From positions 1 through 46,883 of the forward strand of contig CAZSPZ010000012.1 of the NCBI GenBank assembly GCA_964608965.1: a stretch of DNA of 46,883 bases, in the 5' to 3' direction. Numbering within the stretch: position 1 is the stretch's first letter; the number at the start of each line of letters is the position of its first letter. Shown piece after piece: positions 38,668-45,767 of the stretch. The position numbers were made by a program, and so were the translations under genes. The notes under the pieces were generated by a model. That model was given only the letters and a program-made list of their open reading frames with translations. It ran no database searches and had not been told where the DNA came from. The DNA comes from UBA10908 sp964608965. Its GTDB lineage: Bacteria > Bacillota > Clostridia > Peptostreptococcales > Anaerovoracaceae.

Positions 38668-39333
38668 TCAGCGCCAAAAAAACTTTTGCAAAAGCTCGAC
38701 AGAATCAGCGTCGAATTTTATCAATCCGTCCTCTCGCATTTTTGCAAGTTCCCTCGATAAGGAAGTTCTCTGTACTCCGATTTTTTCAGCCAAAGCTTTC
38801 TTTGTGATGCTGAGCTTAATTATATTTCCATTTTGCTTCTTAAACTCATATTCAAGGTAGCTCGTAATGCTATCGCGTATTGTTCTATTTACATAGTGCT
38901 TTATTCTGTCTCCGAGAATGACCGTATGGTCCGATACATATTCAAGATAGCTCCTTAAAAAATCATGCTTATCAGAAAACAGCTGAAATAATCGGGCTTT
39001 ATTTATGTCAAGAATCACTGTGGTCTCTTTTGTGGTGACGGTCATGGGATAATACGGATTTTTTGAAAACATAAGATTGCCCCCAAGGATATCTCCGCTG
39101 AAAAACTCCGCTATGGTCATAAGATTGCCGGATTCGTCAATGCGCTCTATCACGACTCTCCCTGACAGAATAATTTCCAACTTGGAACATACTTCGCCCA
39201 CAAAATGAACAATATTGTTCTTTCCGTACTCAGTCGTTTTAAAACTCCCTTCCTTCAGGAAAATTTCAATCTCTTCGGGTCTTATTGATTTGATAAGGTC
39301 AACCTGTTTCATCACCTCTAAATATTTTTTCAA
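38668..39333 (-). CDS. Crp/Fnr-family transcriptional regulator
   Basis: A 221-residue regulator: cyclic-nucleotide-type beta-roll (about 20-125: GEVCSKLEIILSGRVVIERIDESG, FFSGDILGGNLMF), the long dimer helix (about 115-145) and a winged HTH with recognition helix GVQRTSLSRELAKMREDGLI (about 185-204). Only one Cys (in GEVCSKLE) exists, so an FNR-type Fe-S cluster is excluded; ligand unknown. The start is a TTG at 39333 with AAGGAGG 6 bases upstream. A palindrome just after its own start site suggests autorepression, and the same site would activate the divergent permease operon. Confidence 0.9.
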   Translation of the reverse strand: MKKYLEVMKQVDLIKSIRPEEIEIFLKEGSFKTTEYGKNNIVHFVGEVCSKLEIILSGRVVIERIDESGNLMTIAEFFSGDILGGNLMFSKNPYYPMTVTTKETTVILDINKARLFQLFSDKHDFLRSYLEYVSDHTVILGDRIKHYVNRTIRDSITSYLEYEFKKQNGNIIKLSITKKALAEKIGVQRTSLSRELAKMREDGLIKFDADSVELLQKFFWR

Positions 39334-39348
39334 AACAACCCTCCTTTA

Positions 39349-39366
39349 GTGTTACATTGGTAACAC
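39349..39366 (+). promoter_or_regulatory. Crp/Fnr-type operator, site 1
   Basis: GTGTTACATTGGTAACAC, a perfect palindrome with a 4-base core. Centre 39357.5 is 41.5 bases before the start site predicted from TACAAT (39387-39392), the class II activator position. For the divergent regulator gene it lies about +12. It shares TGTT-N8-AACA with site 2 (41277-41310). Confidence 0.7.
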
Positions 39367-39376
39367 TCTTTTTGCT

Positions 39377-39405
39377 ATTTTATCACTACAATGAGAACAT
39401 ATCAA
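39377..39405 (-). promoter_or_regulatory. Promoter of the Crp/Fnr regulator gene
   Basis: Minus strand TTGATA (39400-39405), 17-base spacer, TAAAAT (39377-39382). Confidence 0.7.
39387..39392 (+). promoter_or_regulatory. -10 box of the permease operon (activator-dependent)
   Basis: TACAAT with no acceptable -35 hexamer at 16-18 bases, which fits dependence on a bound activator at -41.5. Confidence 0.55.
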
Positions 39406-39421
39406 TTAAAGGAGGGTAAAT

Positions 39422-39917
39422 ATGGATATATTTACAATTGCATTCTGGGTTATAGCTATTTTGCTTACGGCTATTTCGCTTATAAAGGACAAAACGAATA
39501 CATTCGAGGCAATGAAAAAATCAAAAACCATGATGGGAAGTATGTTAAGCGATATTATTGCCATCATATTTCTGATTGGCCTTGTTTTAACGTTTATACC
39601 GCCTGAAACCATTAAGACGGTTTTAGGTTCGACGAACACGTTTGTGGCGACTATCGCTTCTGCGCTTGCCGGCAGCATTACTCTAATCCCGGCTTTTGTT
39701 GCCTTCCCTTTGGTTGGATCTTTGGTCAATGTCGGAGCAAGCATTGTTCCTGCCGTCGCATTCCTTACAACGCTTACAATGGTAGGGATCGTCACGTTCC
39801 CGCTTGAAAAAAAAGAGTTTGGAACAAAATNNNNNNNNNNTATTTGCGCTCACTAGAAATCTGCTTAGCTTTGGGTTTGCGATTGTTGTCGCGTTGACCA
39901 TGGGGGTAATCTTATGA
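39422..39917 (+). CDS. Permease, N-terminal half type (COG0701/PF03773-like), interrupted by assembly gap
   Basis: A membrane protein with four to five helices. Family segments: MKKSKTMMGSMLSDIIAII, FIPPETIKTVLG and the core ASALAGSITLIPAFVAFPLVGSLVNVGA, then MVGIVTFPLEKKEFGTK just before ten N (39831-39840). After the gap TTT GCG CTC ACT AGA AAT CTG CTT continues in frame to a TGA at 39915-39917, giving a plausible end FALTRNLLSFGFAIVVAL. The frame matches only if the true gap is a multiple of three, so the N run is a placeholder, not a real frameshift. RBS AAAGGAGGG. It overlaps the next permease gene by 4 bases. Confidence 0.85.
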
Positions 39918-40636
39918 AGATCAGTACAATGATAAAAAAGAATAATTTACTCTTTGTGGTTGCGCTTGCATATATCGCAATACTGGCCCTATCGCCTGAC
40001 AAAGCGATGAAATCAATTGGAAACAGTGTGTATTATTTGGTTGAGATGTTTCAGATCTTACCCGTTATCTTCCTGTTAACAGTCGTGATTGAAGCTTTGG
40101 TTCCCAAAGAAATGATCATGCGTGGATTTGGAGAGAAATCAGGGTTTAAAGGTAATTTGCTTGCGTTGTTGCTGGGAAGCATCTCGGCCGGCCCGATCTA
40201 TGCCGCATTTCCTATCAGCAAGACCCTGCTGGGAAAAGGCGCAAGTATTTCCAACATTGTAATCATTCTTAGCGCTTGGGCTGTCATAAAAGTTCCCATG
40301 CTCGCCAACGAAGCAAAGTTCCTTGGTGTTGATTTCATGATTGCCAGATGGGTGCTTACCGTCATTGCGATTTTTATTATGGCTTACATTACCGGTATGA
40401 TTGTAAAAAAGAAGGACTTACCGGTTGATTCAAACAATGTAAAAACGCTGGAAATAAATGAAGACTATTGTATCGGTTGTGGCCTTTGTGTGAGAATGCT
40501 GCCGGATTATTATGAAATGAAAAATAACAAAGCCTTCGTATTGAAAGCCCCGGAGGGGGAAAAAGCGCAACTCGCAATACAAGAATCCATCGAAAAATGC
40601 CCTTCCCAAGCAATTATTTTAATGAAAGGAGAGTAA
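39914..40636 (+). CDS. Permease with C-terminal ferredoxin domain (COG0701/PF03773-like)
   Basis: A 240-residue protein: hydrophobic part (about 1-165) with the permease signature GSISAGPIYAAFPISKTLLGKGASISNIVIILSAWAV, then a cytoplasmic-side tail (about 180-235) with a single 4Fe-4S type ferredoxin motif, CIGCGLC and a later CP. The fusion ties electron transfer to transport. With the gene before it, it looks like a two-subunit permease of the DUF318 class, whose ArsP member exports organoarsenicals; no arsenic gene is here, so the substrate is open. ATG overlaps the previous stop (ATGA). Confidence 0.86.
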   Translation: MKISTMIKKNNLLFVVALAYIAILALSPDKAMKSIGNSVYYLVEMFQILPVIFLLTVVIEALVPKEMIMRGFGEKSGFKGNLLALLLGSISAGPIYAAFPISKTLLGKGASISNIVIILSAWAVIKVPMLANEAKFLGVDFMIARWVLTVIAIFIMAYITGMIVKKKDLPVDSNNVKTLEINEDYCIGCGLCVRMLPDYYEMKNNKAFVLKAPEGEKAQLAIQESIEKCPSQAIILMKGE

Positions 40637-40641
40637 ATATC

Positions 40642-41265
40642 ATGAAATACATTGCCAACACCATTCGTATACTGTTTCTTGTACTGTTTATACTTTTGCT
40701 GGTAAACGGGAAAGTAGTATTGTGGCTTGCCTTGTTTGCAATCAGCCTGATTGCTGCTCTGATTTTCGGCAGAATTTACTGCGGGTATGTCTGCCCCATG
40801 AATACAGTGATGATCCCTATTGAAGCGCTGTCAAAAAAGTTGAAACTTCAAAGAACAGGTGCGCCAAAGTTTCTGGAAAGTGGCGCATTCACATGGATAA
40901 CCTTGGTCATAAGCATAGCAGTCATGCTCATGTCAAAACGATTGCTGCATATGGAGCTGCCGATTCTGCCCTTCTGGTTCGTAATGTCGATTCTTGTAAC
41001 GCTTTGGTACAAGCCAGCTGTTTTCCACAACCTCATTTGCCCGTTTGGAGCTCTTCAAAGGACTTTTGGCAAATTTGCGATGCTTTCGCAAAAGGTTGAT
41101 AAAGAATCATGTATTGGCTGCAAACTCTGCGAAAAAGCCTGCCTTTCCGATGCGATCGTTGTTTCTTTGGAAGACAAAAAAGCCATAATCAACACCGCAT
41201 TATGCCATCAATGCACGGATTGTCGACAGGTTTGCCCCAAGAATGCTATTCGCTACAGCAAGTAA
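40642..41265 (+). CDS. Membrane polyferredoxin, NapH/CcoG-like 4Fe-4S protein
   Basis: A 207-residue protein with several membrane helices, cysteine motifs near membrane faces (RIYCGYVCPMNT at about 45-56; NLICPFGALQ) and two C-terminal 4Fe-4S clusters: CIGCKLCEKAC and CHQCTDCRQVCP. NapH/CcoG-like proteins pass electrons across or along the membrane. The frame extends upstream into the previous gene, but AAAGGAG stands before the ATG at 40642. It should supply or accept electrons for the permease-ferredoxin pair (inference). Confidence 0.88.
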   Translation: MKYIANTIRILFLVLFILLLVNGKVVLWLALFAISLIAALIFGRIYCGYVCPMNTVMIPIEALSKKLKLQRTGAPKFLESGAFTWITLVISIAVMLMSKRLLHMELPILPFWFVMSILVTLWYKPAVFHNLICPFGALQRTFGKFAMLSQKVDKESCIGCKLCEKACLSDAIVVSLEDKKAIINTALCHQCTDCRQVCPKNAIRYSK

Positions 41266-41276
41266 AAACGCCTGAT

Positions 41277-41310
41277 TACTCCGTATGTTGTAATTACAAC
41301 ATACGGAGTA
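41277..41310 (+). promoter_or_regulatory. 34-bp perfect palindrome, Crp/Fnr-type operator site 2
   Basis: Arms 41277-41293 and 41294-41310 are exact inverted complements with no loop. The core TGTT-GTAATTAC-AACA shares TGTT-N8-AACA with the operator at 39349-39366. Its centre (41293.5) is exactly 41.5 bases before the start predicted from TATTAT (41323-41328). There is no U run after it, so it is not a terminator. Confidence 0.68.
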
Positions 41311-41322
41311 TGTATCGCAGTG

Positions 41323-41328
41323 TATTAT
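41323..41328 (+). promoter_or_regulatory. -10 box of the cupin gene
   Basis: TATTAT with a poor -35 region occupied by the palindrome, a pattern like the permease operon promoter. Start near 41335. Confidence 0.5.
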
Positions 41329-41386
41329 TATTTTACAAACTACACTTACAATGCAACATGTTAAAAATATATAGGAGGCATGAATT

Positions 41387-41701
41387 ATGGTTGAAAAGGT
41401 TTTTAATTTATCTGTCAGCGACGAAAAAGTTGTTGAGAAAGTAGTATTTGACGAGAACATTCATTATCTGCACATGGTATTCAACAAGGACGAAGGTCTG
41501 CCGGAGCATTTTTCAAATTCAAACGTCTATATGACCGTCATTCGAGGAAAACTCTCCATATGTCTGGATGAGCAGGAATTTCACGAATACGAGGCCGGAA
41601 CTCTTATAACTATTCCGTTTCAAACAAAAATGAATGTAAAAAATCTACATGATAAAACATTGGAACTGATTGTCGTAAAGGCACCTGCTCCGAAAAACTA
41701 A
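41387..41701 (+). CDS. Cupin-domain protein
   Basis: A 104-residue single-domain cupin. The pattern GLPEHFSNSNVYMTVIRGKLSICLDEQEFHEYEAGTLITIPFQTKMNVKNLHDKTLELIVVKAP shows the two cupin boxes in reduced form: EHFSNS has one His, and the usual HxH is missing, so metal binding is doubtful. The RBS GGAGG is before the ATG. Its own putative Crp/Fnr site places it in the same regulon as the permease operon, which ends 121 bases upstream. Function unknown; a ligand-binding or sensory role is possible. Confidence 0.82.
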   Translation: MVEKVFNLSVSDEKVVEKVVFDENIHYLHMVFNKDEGLPEHFSNSNVYMTVIRGKLSICLDEQEFHEYEAGTLITIPFQTKMNVKNLHDKTLELIVVKAPAPKN

Positions 41702-41710
41702 AGAAAAAGA

Positions 41711-41752
41711 AGAGAGAAAGCGGATGGTTTTGTTGCTTTCTCTCTTTTTATT
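41711..41752 (+). terminator. Terminator after cupin gene, bidirectional in appearance
   Basis: AGAGAGAAAGC (41711-41721) pairs with GCTTTCTCTCT (41735-41745) and is followed by TTTTTATTT. A-rich sequence on the left makes it usable for the convergent lipoprotein gene too. Confidence 0.85.
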
Positions 41753-41775
41753 TAGCAAAGAAACGTCTACACATC

Positions 41776-42318
41776 CTATTTGCTTTCGACATTTTCAAAT
41801 TCAAGCAGAAAATACGGAGAAGCCTCTTCCGCACCTCTTCCGTCAGCATTAATGCTAAAATACCTCTTTACGCCATTTTCGTCCATAAAGGATATTCCGT
41901 ATGGCGGGAGTACTTCCGGAGCGGTCATTTCTACTACAAACGGTTTTTCGGGCAGCAATTCATCAACAGAAAACAATGTATCGCCTGCACACAAAGAAAT
42001 TTCATCTCCCGTTTCGACATACCCAACAGCAATAAAAGCAAAATCTTTTATTTTCGTATCTGTCCAAATGATGAGCTTTAAAGAATCCTCGTCCGCGGTG
42101 TACTCATGAAATGAATCGTATTCGCTTAAACGTTCTTCCTCCGCAATAGCGATATGGAAGTTTTCCAGGCTTGACTCTGTATATTCAAATGGCGTTCCGG
42201 ATTCACCGGTCGTCGGTTCCAATGGATCGGTAACTTCCGGCGCCTCTTGCTCTTGGCATCCACCCACTCCAAGCATCAAAACCAAAGTCAATATAACGGC
42301 TATCATTTTCTTTTTCAT
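41776..42318 (-). CDS. Lipoprotein of unknown function
   Basis: A 180-residue lipoprotein: signal MKKKMIAVILTLVLMLGVGGC with acylated Cys at about residue 21, an acidic Pro/Thr linker (QEQEAPEVTDPLEPTTGESG), then a beta-rich domain with LKLIIWTDTKIKDFAFIAVGYVETGDEIS and an ending FLLEFENVESK. I do not recognise the family. AAAGGG lies 9 bases before the ATG. It is convergent with the cupin gene and co-directional with the genes at 42410-43238. Confidence 0.8.
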   Translation of the reverse strand: MKKKMIAVILTLVLMLGVGGCQEQEAPEVTDPLEPTTGESGTPFEYTESSLENFHIAIAEEERLSEYDSFHEYTADEDSLKLIIWTDTKIKDFAFIAVGYVETGDEISLCAGDTLFSVDELLPEKPFVVEMTAPEVLPPYGISFMDENGVKRYFSINADGRGAEEASPYFLLEFENVESK

Positions 42319-42409
42319 GTTTTAGAACCCTTTCTCAATTTGCAAATCACATTGGTATGTGAATGCATCTTCTCAATATACAATCGCAACTAGGCATATC
42401 TTCCGCTTC

Positions 42410-42694
42410 TTATTTCAAAAAACAATTAGCCCATACGCCAAACGCGCTGAACAGTGTGAGTATGACAGGGAAAATATAATCACTCGGGGCACTGTCAGTA
42501 AGGACCGTAAGAATAAGAAGCACTATACCTAATATCAAACATACTACCGATCCTACCGCAGCTACAATGGGCGGTAAATTCAGGGAGACTCTGTCGCTGC
42601 TTTGGGTTTTCCCTTTATTTTTATTGTAGATGGAATAGCTGACATGCTTTCCTGTTTTCTTTGCAAAATACTTTCCGCCGTTCATTCCACCCAT
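42410..42694 (-). CDS. Small two-helix membrane protein, unknown function
   Basis: A 94-residue protein with a Gly/Lys-rich N-terminus (MGGMNGGKYFAKKTGKH) and two membrane helices (VAAVGSVVCLILGIVLLILTVL and IFPVILTLFSAFGVWANCFL). No known motif. GGAGATTTTATT before the ATG fits a site at 8 bases. It follows the methyltransferase gene by 25 bases and may share its transcript. Confidence 0.65.
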   Translation of the reverse strand: MGGMNGGKYFAKKTGKHVSYSIYNKNKGKTQSSDRVSLNLPPIVAAVGSVVCLILGIVLLILTVLTDSAPSDYIFPVILTLFSAFGVWANCFLK

Positions 42695-42719
42695 AATAAA
42701 ATCTCCGTATTTTTCATTC

Positions 42720-43238
42720 CTAAAAATAGCGCCTTACCCTATTCATATATTCTTTGTATTCTTCGCCGAATTCCTTTATGCACCATCTCTCTTCCGAAAG
42801 AATGATCCAATGTGCGGATATTTGAAATACCATTAAGAAGGCAAACAATATCAATGAACGGGTAAGCAGCACACAACCTAAAAAGTAAATAAAATATCCG
42901 ACATACATAGGATTACGGGAGATCTTATATAATCCTTTCAGCATTATACCATTCTCTTTGGGTTTGGCAAAATTAAACATTGATGCAACGCAAACAATAA
43001 TGCCCAAACCATATACGATTAAGCCGAAATAAAACCATGGGTTTTCCATACTGATTTTGAGAAAAAACAAGTAAAGAAAAAGGAGAACATTTGCTGCTTG
43101 ATAAAACAAATAAGCTATTTTTTCTTTGCCAAGCAGCAAGGGAAAGAAGGCCGCGCGTTTCAACGCGCTTTTATCCAATAAGCCTAAAAGCACGAAACGG
43201 ATCAGTATAAATGGTATAAGTGCCCAGGCTGCGTTCAT
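42720..43238 (-). CDS. Isoprenylcysteine carboxyl methyltransferase-like (ICMT/PEMT) membrane protein
   Basis: A 172-residue membrane protein with about five helices. The C-terminal part has the ICMT/PEMT signature: KGLYKISRNPMYVGYFIYFLG (about 112-132) and EERWCIKEFGEEYKEYMNRVRRYF, i.e. the RNPMY and E...FG..Y..Y...V.R.. motifs. These bind S-adenosylmethionine and methylate lipid or prenyl substrates in characterised members; the bacterial substrate is unknown. Confidence 0.87.
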   Translation of the reverse strand: MNAAWALIPFILIRFVLLGLLDKSALKRAAFFPLLLGKEKIAYLFYQAANVLLFLYLFFLKISMENPWFYFGLIVYGLGIIVCVASMFNFAKPKENGIMLKGLYKISRNPMYVGYFIYFLGCVLLTRSLILFAFLMVFQISAHWIILSEERWCIKEFGEEYKEYMNRVRRYF

Positions 43239-43302
43239 CGTAGGCTCGCTTTCATAAAATGCGGATCATATGCAAGATGCACTCACAGTTTACTATGCCA
43301 AT

Positions 43303-43342
43303 AAAAGGAAGTCGATTGCATTTTAGCTATCGGCTTCCTTTT
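43303..43342 (-). terminator. Terminator after the ABC-2 exporter operon
   Basis: AAAAGGAAGTCGAT pairs with ATCGGCTTCCTTTT (one T-G) around 12 bases. The minus-strand 3' side ends TTTTATT. Confidence 0.75.
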
Positions 43343-43370
43343 GCATTCAAATTGTACTCATGCTCAAAAA

Positions 43371-44117
43371 TTATTCCCACTTGAAAAATTTGAGCGCAAT
43401 TGCAGAACACACCAGTGCAACGACTACCATGACAGCAAGTGGCAACAACATATTATTATCCATGGGCAAGCCGAGTGCTGCAGATTTGAGGATCTTGACT
43501 CCTTGTGTAAGTGGCAAAACATCAACAACACTTCTCATGATTGACGGCATTACTTCGTATGGCAAGGTTGCACCTGAAAATACAAGCATCGGGAAATATA
43601 GTGCACTTGCAATCACTCCCGCAATTTTTGTATTTTTTGCGATACCTCCCACCATGATTCCGATGCTAAACATCGCGACCATAACGAGCAGCCAGCCAAA
43701 AATAAAGTATAGGAAATTACCCGCCATTCTAAAACCAAAAAATACGGATGCGATCGCCAGCAAAGTAATCAGAGAAACGAGAGCATAAATGAAATACATC
43801 GTCACTTCCGCAAGCAAAATTGTGACGGGGCTTATAGGTGTAACTTTAAACCTTTTAAGAATTTTCTTACTTCGGTAGTCTGATATAACAAGAGGTAACC
43901 CCATCACACCTCCGGCACAAATCGCTATCGTGGTCAAAGCACCGAAAGACTGTTGCATAAATGTATAATTTGCACCGTCAAAAGCTGGTTTGCCGCCATA
44001 AATGACTCCTAATATTATCAAAATAATAATGGGCATAATCAGTGCAAAAATCGGCATGTCCATACCGCGCAAAGATAACTTCAATTCTGTTTTCAACAAT
44101 GTTTTATAAGCTTTCAT
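43371..44117 (-). CDS. ABC-2 type permease
   Basis: A 248-residue ABC-2 family exporter membrane subunit with about six helices (PIFALIMPIIILIILGVIYG at the start; VVVALVCSAIALKFFKWE at the end). The pattern SDYRSKKILKRFKVTPISPVTILLAEVTMYFIY is the usual elbow region of this family. It overlaps the ATPase gene by 14 bases, showing coupled translation. Substrate is unknown; drugs, peptides or lipids are typical for the group. Confidence 0.9.
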   Translation of the reverse strand: MKAYKTLLKTELKLSLRGMDMPIFALIMPIIILIILGVIYGGKPAFDGANYTFMQQSFGALTTIAICAGGVMGLPLVISDYRSKKILKRFKVTPISPVTILLAEVTMYFIYALVSLITLLAIASVFFGFRMAGNFLYFIFGWLLVMVAMFSIGIMVGGIAKNTKIAGVIASALYFPMLVFSGATLPYEVMPSIMRSVVDVLPLTQGVKILKSAALGLPMDNNMLLPLAVMVVVALVCSAIALKFFKWE

Positions 44118-44838
44118 CTTTTATCGCCTCCTCGTCTGTAAACCAGAGATATGCATCCTCGAACTTTTCGCATCCACTTTGCGCAACAGCTTCTGCAACT
44201 GTTCCGTAAAAGACAGATTCCCCTTTCTTGAGTATATAGATTTCATCGCACAATGCTTCTACTTCGTCCATAAAGTGTGATGTCAGAAGAATAGTAAGGC
44301 CGTTTTCCTTTAGTTTCTTCATTGCCTCCCATACATCTCGTCTGGCTCTTGCATCTAACCCTGTGGTCAGTTCATCTAAAAACACAAGCTTTGGATTTGA
44401 TATCAGCGCCAACACAATAAATAATCGTTGCTGTTGCCCTCCCGACAGTTCTTTTACCAGAGATTTGCTTTTATCATCGATGCCGAATTTCGCCAGTAAG
44501 TTATGCCATTCTGACGGGTTTTTATAAAGGGAAACTGTTATTTCGCACAGTTCGCCCACCTTTATGTTTTCTTGATAGTTTGCCTCCTGAAACTGTACGC
44601 CTACCATTTCAAACAGCTCTTTCCGGTTCGTGACGGGATTAAGTCCCATTAAAGACATTTGGCCACTGTCAGATTTTTTCGTACCGAGCACGCATTCGAT
44701 TGTTGTGCTTTTTCCGGCACCATTTGCACCAAGCAAGCCAAACACGGTACCGCTTTTTACGGAAAAACTTAAGTCGTCAACAGCTTTCAGCTCTCCGTAT
44801 GATTTTGAAAGGTTTTCCACTATGATTGCATCGTTCAT
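44104..44838 (-). CDS. ABC transporter ATPase of ABC-2 exporter
   Basis: A 244-residue ATPase: Walker A GANGAGKST (about 38-46), signature LSGGQQQRLFIVLAL, Walker B LVFLDELTTGLDARAR (Leu in place of the usual Pro of DEPT), H-loop LTSHFMDEVEALCD. The C-terminal tail YLWFTDEEAIKDESL is short. AAAGGAGGG lies before the ATG. A strong terminator (44870-44893) stands just upstream, after the MerR gene. Confidence 0.92.
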   Translation of the reverse strand: MNDAIIVENLSKSYGELKAVDDLSFSVKSGTVFGLLGANGAGKSTTIECVLGTKKSDSGQMSLMGLNPVTNRKELFEMVGVQFQEANYQENIKVGELCEITVSLYKNPSEWHNLLAKFGIDDKSKSLVKELSGGQQQRLFIVLALISNPKLVFLDELTTGLDARARRDVWEAMKKLKENGLTILLTSHFMDEVEALCDEIYILKKGESVFYGTVAEAVAQSGCEKFEDAYLWFTDEEAIKDESL

Positions 44839-44861
44839 TTCTTTCCCTCCTTTGGTTTATA

Positions 44862-44893
44862 AAAAAAATAACACCAAACAAAAGTCTGGTGTT
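44862..44893 (-). terminator. Intrinsic terminator between MerR gene and exporter
   Basis: AACACCA and TGGTGTT pair around 10 bases, followed on the minus strand by A and eight T (44862-44870). It lies between MerR stop (44907) and exporter start (44838) with no room for a promoter after it, so it may act as an attenuator. Confidence 0.75.
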
Positions 44894-44906
44894 AAAGTAG
44901 AGGGTT

Positions 44907-45650
44907 TTAAAATTTACTTTTCATTTCCAGGAGCATTTGCAGTATGCTTTCAGCGTTGTTTTTTGCCGATTTCAGAGAAACGATCAACTTGTCACAAACA
45001 GAAATAATGTCTTCGTCAACATTCGGGGTGTTTAGCGAAACGATTATATCGGTATCGGAATTTTCGGAAAGCGCATTGATCATTCGAAGGATTGCGGCAA
45101 GAGAATAGTTTGCACACCGCAGTGAGCGAATAATCTTTATTTTCTGAATATCTTGTCCATCATATACGCGATATCCATTCTCTTTGCGTTTAACTTTGAT
45201 TAACCCGTTCATCTCCCAGTTGCGAAGTGTGTCCATTGTGATATCAAGCATCAGGGAAACTTCTTTGCATTTTAAAATAATTGGGGGCGCACTTTGGATG
45301 CCTTGCAGGAGCGTATTTGTAATAGCAGCCGCCTCCCTTGCGTTTGCTATTTCTGTTTGAGTTACGGAAATATACTCTTCTGTTAAGGAAATCGCTTGAT
45401 CATAATGCTTCATTGCAGATAATTTTACAACCTCAACCATTCGTTTCCGAAGACCGCTTTGCAGCGCTTCTATTTGAAACGCAGTGCGGGCAAGTCGAAA
45501 TTGCTCCACATGAATATCTGTAAAAACTCGGTAACCATTTTCTTTTCGAAGCGGTTTTGGAATAAATCCTAAATCTTCGTACATTCGCACGGTATTGGGA
45601 TGTATCCCGATTATTTTCGCCACTTGTCCGGTTGTATATGTATTGTCGAT
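44907..45650 (-). CDS. MerR-family regulator with two tandem MerR-type HTH domains
   Basis: A regulator of about 248 residues. Unusually it has two MerR helix-turn-helix units: TYTTGQVAKIIGIHPNTVRMYEDLGFI with ENGYRVFTDIHVEQF at the N-terminus, and VSLMLDITMDTLRNWEMNGLI with ENGYRVYDGQDIQKI in the second half. A helical linker (EISVTQTEIANAREAAAITN-like) separates them. The first clean codon is GTG at 45623, but this would cut off the start of helix 1. ATC at 45650, with AGGTG 6 bases upstream, gives the full domain and fits family starts, so an ATC start is proposed. It probably controls the exporter genes after it. Confidence 0.78.
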   Translation of the reverse strand: MDNTYTTGQVAKIIGIHPNTVRMYEDLGFIPKPLRKENGYRVFTDIHVEQFRLARTAFQIEALQSGLRKRMVEVVKLSAMKHYDQAISLTEEYISVTQTEIANAREAAAITNTLLQGIQSAPPIILKCKEVSLMLDITMDTLRNWEMNGLIKVKRKENGYRVYDGQDIQKIKIIRSLRCANYSLAAILRMINALSENSDTDIIVSLNTPNVDEDIISVCDKLIVSLKSAKNNAESILQMLLEMKSKF

Positions 45651-45669
45651 GATATCACCTGCTTACTTC

Positions 45670-45715
45670 GGAATAATAGCAATAGAATTGCATGAAAACA
45701 CACATGTATTATTCC
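45670..45715 (-). promoter_or_regulatory. Inverted repeats upstream of the tandem-HTH MerR gene
   Basis: GGAATAATA (45670-45678) and TATTATTCC (45707-45715) are perfect 9-bp inverted copies, and GCAATagaATTGC lies inside at 45679-45691. This symmetry near the 5' end suggests an operator for the tandem-HTH regulator. A promoter could not be placed with confidence. Confidence 0.5.
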
Positions 45716-45767
45716 TCATTCAAAATTCTAATCCGGAAAATCTTTATCCTATTTGCCTATCACTTCA

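Noticed and set aside
41277..41310. 34-bp palindrome as an intrinsic terminator for the polyferredoxin operon
   Set aside because: It has no loop and no U run after it; its position relative to a -10 box fits an operator better.
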